Assembly: GCA_007571275.1 (NCBI GenBank)
Contig: RKRS01000165.1
Location: 1-35,669 of the forward strand
Direction: 5' to 3'
DNA from: Dehalococcoidia bacterium
GTDB lineage: Bacteria > Chloroflexota > Dehalococcoidia > Bin125
DNA: 35,669 nucleotides
Part shown: in pieces, positions 30,480 to 35,669 of the stretch
Layout of the letters: each line of letters starts with the position of its first letter
How positions within the stretch are numbered: position 1 is the first letter of the stretch
Position numbers and translations under genes: made by a program
Notes under the pieces: generated by a model
Told to the model about the DNA's origin: nothing
What the model saw: only the letters and a program-made list of their open reading frames with translations
The model's database searches: none

Positions 30480-31286
30480 TCAGCGGCGCTGTCGCGACAG
30501 CGTGGTCGGCAGGGGGACCAAGAGCGGCCGCTCCAGATTCGGATGCGGTTGCAGCGCGAAATCGATGCCGAATACCGGTCCCAGAATGTCCGGATGCAGC
30601 GACTCCTGGGCGGGCCCGCAGACAACGACCTGGCCGCGATGCAGCACGATCGCCGTGTCGACATACATGGCGGCCAGATTCAGATCGTGCAACACGGCGA
30701 CCACCACGGCGCCTTCTGATGCGAGCTCGCGCGCGAGCTGCAGCACCAGGTGCTGATGGCGAAGGTCGAGATGCGCCGTCGGCTCATCGATCAGCAGGAT
30801 CGGCGTTTCCTGCGCCAGCACTCGGGCCAGGGTGACGCGAGACTGCTCGCCACCAGACAGCGTGGGATAGGCGCGGACCGCATAGTCGCGGGTGTCGGTC
30901 AGGCCCATGGCGTAGTCAGTCAGCCTGGCGCCGTGTTCACGTTCGCCACGCTCGCCTTCCCAGGGAGCGCGGCCCATGCGTACGACCTCGCGCGCCGTGA
31001 ACAGAAACGGCAGATACGAGCTTTGCGGCATCACGGCGCGTCGACGGGCCAGTTCTCGCGCATCGAAGTCTTTCAGTGGCCGATTGTCGATGTAGACCGT
31101 GCCGGCGGAAGGCTCCACGTCTCCCGAGAGCGCCTTGAGCAGCGTGGTCTTACCAGCGCCATTCGGGCCGACCACGCCGAGCAACTCGCCGCTGTACACA
31201 CCGAGGCTGACATCGTCGAGTAATGCCTTGTCGTCGACGCGCACCGTGATCGATTCGCCACGCAGGATCGGATCGTTCTGATTCAC
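30480..31286 (-). CDS. HmuV/FecE-type iron or heme ABC transporter ATPase
   Basis: The 268-residue ATPase has Walker A GPNGAGKTT (40-48), Q-loop Gln88 in VMPQSSYLPFLFTAREVVRMGRAPW, LSGGEQ (143-148), Walker B LLIDEP (164-169) and H-loop VAVLHDLNLAA. The FTAREVVRMGRAP stretch after the Q-loop is characteristic of the heme, siderophore and cobalamin importer group. No permease or binding-protein gene is next to it, so it may serve a permease encoded elsewhere. It is on the same strand as the suf operon, 190 bases upstream of sufR, which would fit linked iron supply. Confidence 0.85.
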   Translation of the reverse strand: MNQNDPILRGESITVRVDDKALLDDVSLGVYSGELLGVVGPNGAGKTTLLKALSGDVEPSAGTVYIDNRPLKDFDARELARRRAVMPQSSYLPFLFTAREVVRMGRAPWEGERGEREHGARLTDYAMGLTDTRDYAVRAYPTLSGGEQSRVTLARVLAQETPILLIDEPTAHLDLRHQHLVLQLARELASEGAVVVAVLHDLNLAAMYVDTAIVLHRGQVVVCGPAQESLHPDILGPVFGIDFALQPHPNLERPLLVPLPTTLSRQRR

Positions 31287-31357
31287 AGCTCCAGCTTACC
31301 TGTCAATATCGGTCGCCCAAGAGCGGATTCGGCAGATACGAGATCCTGCCGTCACAA

Positions 31358-32116
31358 CTAGAATTCTGTGACCAGTCCGTCGCTCGCCACCCGCACTGAT
31401 CGCGGGAATCGCTGCGCCGCTTCTGCCCTGATTGCCTCGCGGTCTGCGTCGAACCAGAAGTGAGTCAGCATCAGCTGGCCAACATTCGCCGCCACTGCCA
31501 GGTCCGCGGCCTGAGAAGCGGTCAGATGTCCACGAACCGGCCCATGCTCAGGCTCGGACAGGGTCGCCTCAGCGAGCAGCAGATCGCTACCGGCGGCCAG
31601 GTCGCAGACGGCCGGGGACGGCGCCGTGTCGCCGGTGTAGGTCAGACTGGAAGCGCCATCGAGCCGGATGGCCCAGCCCGGGATGTAGTGCACCCCGCTG
31701 GCCAGCCGCGCCTCCAGGCCGTTGGCAAGCTCGTACACTTCACCCGCCTGATACTCACGGACGCGCCAGACGTTTTCGAAGAAGTCGGTTGGAAAACAGA
31801 CAGCGGAGAGAATTTGGGTCAATGAGGCAACGCCGCCCGGTGGGAGGTGCAGACAGCTACGGCGTTCGGGCAGTCCGCTCATCTCTTTGGTGACGGCAAA
31901 GCGCAAGGGGAGCAGATCGATAAAGTGATCGGCGTGCATATGGGAAATGAAGATATGGTCGATCTCGCTAGCTGGCGTCATCGCGACCAGGCTGCTGGCG
32001 ACGCCATGACCGCAATCGAGCAGGATTCGGATATCAGCGTCCTCCACCAGGTAGCCGGAGCTGTTGCCGCCCGCGCCGGCGCATGCTGCTCCAGAACCGA
32101 GAATTGTCAGTCGCAT
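31358..32116 (-). CDS. RNase Z-like metallo-beta-lactamase fold hydrolase
   Basis: The 252-residue protein has the metal-binding motif H59-M-H61-A-D63-H64 (ISHMHADHFIDLLP). It also has the N-terminal LTILGSGAACAGAGGNSSGYLV, a later GDTAPS aspartate and GHLTASQAADLA with LTHF, which supply further ligands. This layout is that of the RNase Z/ElaC and related phosphodiesterase group with two zinc ions. It lacks the usual exosite arm, so tRNA 3' processing is uncertain and a small-molecule phosphodiester or lactone substrate is possible. ATG 32116 places the first strand directly at the start. It is divergent from the small cysteine protein gene. Confidence 0.82.
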   Translation of the reverse strand: MRLTILGSGAACAGAGGNSSGYLVEDADIRILLDCGHGVASSLVAMTPASEIDHIFISHMHADHFIDLLPLRFAVTKEMSGLPERRSCLHLPPGGVASLTQILSAVCFPTDFFENVWRVREYQAGEVYELANGLEARLASGVHYIPGWAIRLDGASSLTYTGDTAPSPAVCDLAAGSDLLLAEATLSEPEHGPVRGHLTASQAADLAVAANVGQLMLTHFWFDADREAIRAEAAQRFPRSVRVASDGLVTEF

Positions 32117-32241
32117 CCCGACGTACAGTCTGTTCCCCGGCGCGCCTGCAAGAGCCGAGTGCGCGCTCATCGAACGTTCCAACGATCCTACGCACGCCGA
32201 TCAGCGTGCTTCAACCAATTGTGTCTCAGAACACGCTGTCC

Positions 32242-32445
32242 ATGACACTTTCCCGAATCCAAGAGGGGCTGTGCGCCGATTGCGAGTGGGCGCGACTGGT
32301 CCAGACCCGTCGCGGTTCGAGCTTCCTGCGCTGCGCGCGCGCCAGCACGGACGCTCGCTTCCCCAAGTACCCGCCCTTGCCTGTGCGACACTGCGACGGG
32401 TTTACTCCATCCGTTGACCACCTGACCGATCGGTCGCCCCTATGA
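32242..32445 (+). CDS. Small four-cysteine conserved protein
   Basis: The 67-residue protein has Cys11xxCys14 (LCADCEWARL), Cys31 after RRGSSFLR, and Cys51 in YPPLPVRHCDGF. The pattern CxxC...RGS.F..C....D.RF.KYP.LPV..C is one I recall from small conserved proteins in actinobacteria and relatives. The four cysteines probably bind one zinc, and no function is known. ATG 32242 is chosen; GTG 32221 in frame is possible. It ends 38 bases before the AI-2E gene on the same strand. Confidence 0.75.
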   Translation: MTLSRIQEGLCADCEWARLVQTRRGSSFLRCARASTDARFPKYPPLPVRHCDGFTPSVDHLTDRSPL

Positions 32446-32482
32446 TTGGCGCAGCCTGCGCGCCAACGTGTTGGTGCAGCCT

Positions 32483-33553
32483 ATGAATTCGCTCGCGCCC
32501 CGCTGGTTGCAAAGTGTTTCCGAACTCGCGCTTCGGATGATTGTCGTCGCCGGATTCTTCATTCTGCTTGGTCTCGCCATCGAACGACTACGGCTGATCT
32601 TCCTGCCGTTGCTTGCCGCCCTGATTCTCTCGGCCGCGCTATTGCCAGCGAAACACCTGTTGATCCGCCGTGGGGCGCCTAACGTCGTTGCCGCCATCGC
32701 CGTCGTCGTCAGTGGTTTGGCGCTGTTGGGATTGATCGGCTACTTCACGATCAGCACGTTGACCTCAGAGTTCGCCGAGCTTGAGGTCGACATTGAGGCG
32801 GGTTTCACCGAGGTGCTGCAATCGATCGGTGACTGGGCCGGGATATCGGACGCGGAGATCGATACCGCGATTGACGACGTGCTCAACAGCATTCGCGGTA
32901 ACGCGGACACGATTGCCGGCGGGGTCTTTTCCGGCGTTCGCCTGGCCGCTGAACTGCTGGCCGGGATCATCCTCCTGGCGGTATTGACGTTCCTGCTGGT
33001 CAAGGACGCCGAGTCGATGCAACGCGGGATCGCGCGCCGACTGGGGCGCAGGTATCGACGCGATTTTCTGGCGCTCTCGTCGGGGCTATTCGACACACTG
33101 GGCAGATATTTTCGCGGCGTCACGTTGGTCGCGTTCATGGACGCGATCCTGATCGGGATCGGTCTGGTGATCATCGGCATCCCGTTCGCGCTGCCATTGG
33201 CCGTATTGACCTTCTTCGGAGCCTTCATTCCTGTGCTCGGCGCCGTGCTGGCCGGACTCGCCGCATTCCTGATCGCGTTGGCGACGGAGGGCGTGACGTC
33301 CGCCCTGATCGTTGGCGGCCTGGTGCTCGCCGTACAGCAGATCGAGGGCAATGTGATGGCCCCGTTCATTCTGGGGCGTTCCATCTCGCTGCATCCGATG
33401 CTGGTGATTCTGGCCGTCTCGACCGGCGGGGCGCTCTGGGGAATTATGGGCGCGTTCGTCGCCGTGCCGATCGCCGCGATCTCGGTGTCACTGCTCGACT
33501 TCTACACCAACACCGGGCGCTATGCGTCCAGGAACCGCCCGCAGGTCAAGTAG
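32483..33553 (+). CDS. AI-2E (UPF0118/TqsA) family permease
   Basis: The roughly 356-residue protein has about eight membrane helices with a soluble region of about 90 residues after the third (ISTLTSEFAELEVDIEAGF onward). Family landmarks are LAVLTFFGAFIPVLGAVLAGLAAFLIAL and the QQIEGNVMAPFILGRSISLHPMLVILAVSTGG block near the end. Members include the autoinducer-2 exporter TqsA and sodium/proton or potassium exporters, so the substrate is unclear. The start could be GTG 32468 or ATG 32483; neither has a strong ribosome-binding site. Confidence 0.9.
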   Translation: MNSLAPRWLQSVSELALRMIVVAGFFILLGLAIERLRLIFLPLLAALILSAALLPAKHLLIRRGAPNVVAAIAVVVSGLALLGLIGYFTISTLTSEFAELEVDIEAGFTEVLQSIGDWAGISDAEIDTAIDDVLNSIRGNADTIAGGVFSGVRLAAELLAGIILLAVLTFLLVKDAESMQRGIARRLGRRYRRDFLALSSGLFDTLGRYFRGVTLVAFMDAILIGIGLVIIGIPFALPLAVLTFFGAFIPVLGAVLAGLAAFLIALATEGVTSALIVGGLVLAVQQIEGNVMAPFILGRSISLHPMLVILAVSTGGALWGIMGAFVAVPIAAISVSLLDFYTNTGRYASRNRPQVK

Positions 33554-33642
33554 CGGGTCAGTTTCGCAGTACGAAGGCGGCGTTGCGACAGCGACAGATG
33601 GTCGGCGGGGCCTGCCAACCCGGGCCAACGCAGCTATGTCAA

Positions 33643-34659
33643 CTATGCCAAGAGGAATAACAATGCGCTCGCGCCGGCGTACGCGCTGACGAGCGTGACG
33701 CCTTCAGGCGTCCACAAGCGTCGGGCGCGGGCTCTCGGTCTGGTCATGATGCCGACGATCACGACCATGGTCATCAGCACGGCAATCAGGCCGGAGAGGA
33801 CGTGCACGGTCGACACGGCGGACCAGATGGCGCCATCGGTAAAGGCGAGGTCGTCGAAGAACAACACAATGCCCATATTGAACACGTTGCTACCGAGCAC
33901 ATTGGTGATCGCCAGGTCGGGCGCGCCCAGTCGCAGGGCGGCGAGCGAGGTGCCAATCTCGGGCAGCGAAGTGCTGATCGCCAGGAACTGCGTGCCGACG
34001 AAGCTCTCCTCCCAGTGCATCGTCTCGGCGATCTGTTCGCCGACGTCGGCCAGCCAGACAGCCGCCGCGACGACGATGGCCGCGGACACTGCATAGATCA
34101 GCAGGGCCCGGGACAGTGACTGGGGGCTGCGGTCGGAGTCGGGCTGTGACTCGTCAGACGGCTGCGATTCCTGGGACTGTTGGGAATGGCGGTAGATCAG
34201 ATACATGGCGGCGATGAATCCCAAGAGCAGCAGGATCGTCAGCGGACTGAGGAACCACTCGGCGGTGACGTCGGTCTCGCTGTAGATGAAGATCGCCAGC
34301 GCGGCCAAGCCGATCAGTCCCGCGCCCAGGGCCGCGACCAGCACCGACGTGCGACTCACCGCAGTGAGCAGCGGTCCGTTTTGCCAATAGAGATCGGCCA
34401 GGCCGATAATCAAGAGGTTGAAGAGATTGCTCCCGAATGCGTCGCCGATCGCCAGGTCGGGCGCATCGAGCCAGGCGATCGAACTAATGCCGGTCGCCAG
34501 TTCGGGCAGCGAGGTGGCCGTGGCGAGCATGACCACGCCGATGAATGATCGGCCCAAACCCGTCCGCTCGGCCACGGTATCGGCGGAACTGGCGAGGAAG
34601 TGGGCCGCCAACAGAATCAAGACAGCGGAGGCGGCGAACTGAAGCCAGAGCACTGCCAT
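33643..34659 (-). CDS. CaCA-family sodium/calcium exchanger-like protein
   Basis: The 338-residue protein has two inverted halves, each with an alpha repeat. The first is GVVMLATATSLPELATGISSI and DLAIGDAFGSNLFNL; the second is GTQFLAISTSLPEIGTSLAAL and DLAITNVLGSNVFNMGI. The conserved Ser-Leu-Pro-Glu and Gly-Ser-Asn residues coordinate cations in YrbG-like and NCX_Mj-like exchangers. Between the halves lies a hydrophilic Ser/Gln/Asp-rich loop (around residues 158-182). About ten membrane helices are expected. It exchanges Ca2+ or another cation for Na+ or H+ by family. Confidence 0.91.
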   Translation of the reverse strand: MAVLWLQFAASAVLILLAAHFLASSADTVAERTGLGRSFIGVVMLATATSLPELATGISSIAWLDAPDLAIGDAFGSNLFNLLIIGLADLYWQNGPLLTAVSRTSVLVAALGAGLIGLAALAIFIYSETDVTAEWFLSPLTILLLLGFIAAMYLIYRHSQQSQESQPSDESQPDSDRSPQSLSRALLIYAVSAAIVVAAAVWLADVGEQIAETMHWEESFVGTQFLAISTSLPEIGTSLAALRLGAPDLAITNVLGSNVFNMGIVLFFDDLAFTDGAIWSAVSTVHVLSGLIAVLMTMVVIVGIMTRPRARARRLWTPEGVTLVSAYAGASALLFLLA

Positions 34660-34739
34660 CGGCGTTGGCTCACCCTTCGAGTCGGCCCAGGCGAGCCGCC
34701 GTTATCCGTGCCGTTTGGTCAGGCCGTGAGATCGGTCGA

Positions 34740-35663
34740 TTAGTCCCAGCTGGGCTTCGAGGGAGCGGATGCGCCGCGCATCAGCTCGCGGTCGTGAGGA
34801 GCGTTGGACCGTGCGCCGCGGAAGTCGCGGAACGGACCGTCACGCCATTCGAGTGCCGCCTTGAGGCCGTCGCGTCGCACTCGTTCGCCCCATTCGCCTG
34901 CTTCCGGTCGGTGCTTCGACATCGCTTCGACGTCCGTGCCCGAGATCATCGCGGTCTTGTAGCCCTGAATCTCGTAGGCGCGGTTGACCGAGCGTTTGGA
35001 GTACATCAACAGGTGGTTATCGATGTGACCCATGCGCTGGGCGAACTCCATGGTGAACTCGTCCAGGTCTTCCGACTTGAGCGCGTAGTTGGCCCAGCCC
35101 CAGCGGTACATGTCGGCGCCGGAGTGTGGGTCGCCGAGATAGGCGAACTCGCGCGCTTTGGCCTGGGGTAGATGCCAGGGCGCCCACATGGCGTCCATCG
35201 TGCCCATCGCGCGCACGGGTGGATAGCCGACCTGGCAATCCTCCGCCACGATCCGTAGGTCACAGGCCGAGGCCAGCTCGGTCGCGCCAGCCAGACAGTA
35301 GCCGTGCACCTGCGCGATCACCGGCTTGGCCAGCTCCCAGATAATGAAGTTGCCCATCACCGCGTGCCGCGACCAGTCGTAGTGTTGCGGATGCGTCGTG
35401 CCGGTGTCGGGCAGGCCGGTCCACTCGTTGGTGTGTGGGTTGCTCAGGTCAGGTGAGGGCTGCAGATCGTAGCCGGCTGAGAAGGCGCGCCCCGCGCCTT
35501 TGATGATCACGACGCCAACGCCGGCGTCCGCTTCGGCGCGCTTGAGCGCGTGGAACATCTCACCGCGCAACTCGTTGGAGAGCGCGTTCAGTTTTTCAGG
35601 GCGGTTCAGGGTCACGGTCGCCACGCGGCCGTCAGTGTCGTAGAGGATGTTGTCGTAGGACAT
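34740..35663 (-). CDS. Crotonase (enoyl-CoA hydratase/isomerase family) protein
   Basis: The 307-residue protein has the crotonase fold: VTLNRPEKLNALS, the first oxyanion-hole loop GAGRAFSAGYDL (56-67), and HGYCLAGATELASACDLRI (120-138). A roughly 30-residue insert rich in Pro, Thr and His (about 69-98) follows the first loop. The Pro-Glu of the classical hydratase motif is Pro-Val here (148-150, YPPVRAMGTMDAMW), so plain hydratase activity is doubtful. It may be an isomerase, hydrolase or lyase acting on a CoA ester. The ATG lies six bases from the window end, so its ribosome-binding site and neighbour are not visible. Confidence 0.85.
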   Translation of the reverse strand: MSYDNILYDTDGRVATVTLNRPEKLNALSNELRGEMFHALKRAEADAGVGVVIIKGAGRAFSAGYDLQPSPDLSNPHTNEWTGLPDTGTTHPQHYDWSRHAVMGNFIIWELAKPVIAQVHGYCLAGATELASACDLRIVAEDCQVGYPPVRAMGTMDAMWAPWHLPQAKAREFAYLGDPHSGADMYRWGWANYALKSEDLDEFTMEFAQRMGHIDNHLLMYSKRSVNRAYEIQGYKTAMISGTDVEAMSKHRPEAGEWGERVRRDGLKAALEWRDGPFRDFRGARSNAPHDRELMRGASAPSKPSWD

Positions 35664-35669
35664 GAAACG

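Noticed and set aside
1..35669. tRNA, rRNA, CRISPR, integrase or transposase genes
   Set aside because: I looked for tRNA T-loop patterns, regular repeat-spacer arrays and recombinase motifs and saw none; a covariance-model search would be needed to exclude small RNAs.

Overview
The window is a gene-dense, GC-rich bacterial chromosome segment with about 33 protein genes on both strands. I saw no tRNA, rRNA, CRISPR array, phage or transposase gene. An IleS of the PGxHH type, a SUF operon with a SufR-like regulator and SufU, two unlike luciferase-like flavin monooxygenases, and a Tat-type lipoprotein with a glutamine-rich linker would fit a Chloroflexota lineage (Dehalococcoidia/SAR202-like). 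That placement is inference from gene content, not a phylogeny.

Layout. 1-510: the 3' end of scpB, coupled to a DUF503/YlxP gene. 459-3963 (minus strand): rpsT, a zinc alcohol dehydrogenase, a RodZ-like HTH/PASTA membrane protein and rimO, tightly packed behind an rpsT promoter. 4126-10051 (plus): murJ, a zinc-ribbon protein, a small unknown protein and ileS. 10083-11219 (minus): a YihY/BrkB membrane protein. 11264-15661 (plus): proB, an alpha/beta hydrolase, an SsuD-like monooxygenase and an arylsulfotransferase-like protein; the last two suggest organosulfur chemistry. 15662-20171 (minus): a repeat-rich accessory stretch with a GNAT acetyltransferase, an orphan family-5 solute-binding lipoprotein and a LuxA-like monooxygenase. 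The gaps here carry hairpin repeats, including an identical 46-bp element present twice and a perfect 31-bp palindrome. 20340-23508 (plus): DegV-like, acetoacetate-decarboxylase-like and MFS transporter genes.

23560-30289 (minus) is the best-defined system. It is a complete SUF iron-sulfur cluster assembly operon in the order sufR-sufC-sufB-sufD-Rieske-sufS-sufU-sufT. The upstream region has a plausible promoter whose spacer contains one arm of a 10-bp inverted repeat, which suggests autoregulation by the SufR-like protein. A HmuV/FecE-type ATPase gene lies just upstream on the same strand. 31358-35663: an RNase Z-like metallo-beta-lactamase (minus), a 67-residue four-cysteine protein and an AI-2E family permease (plus), then a CaCA cation exchanger and a crotonase (minus).

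I do not see a clearly new multi-gene system. The most unusual items are the suf control region, the paired 46-bp repeats bracketing two genes, the glutamine-rich lipoprotein with a ten-G tract, the decarboxylase-fold protein without its lysines, and the pairing of SsuD-like and sulfotransferase-like genes.
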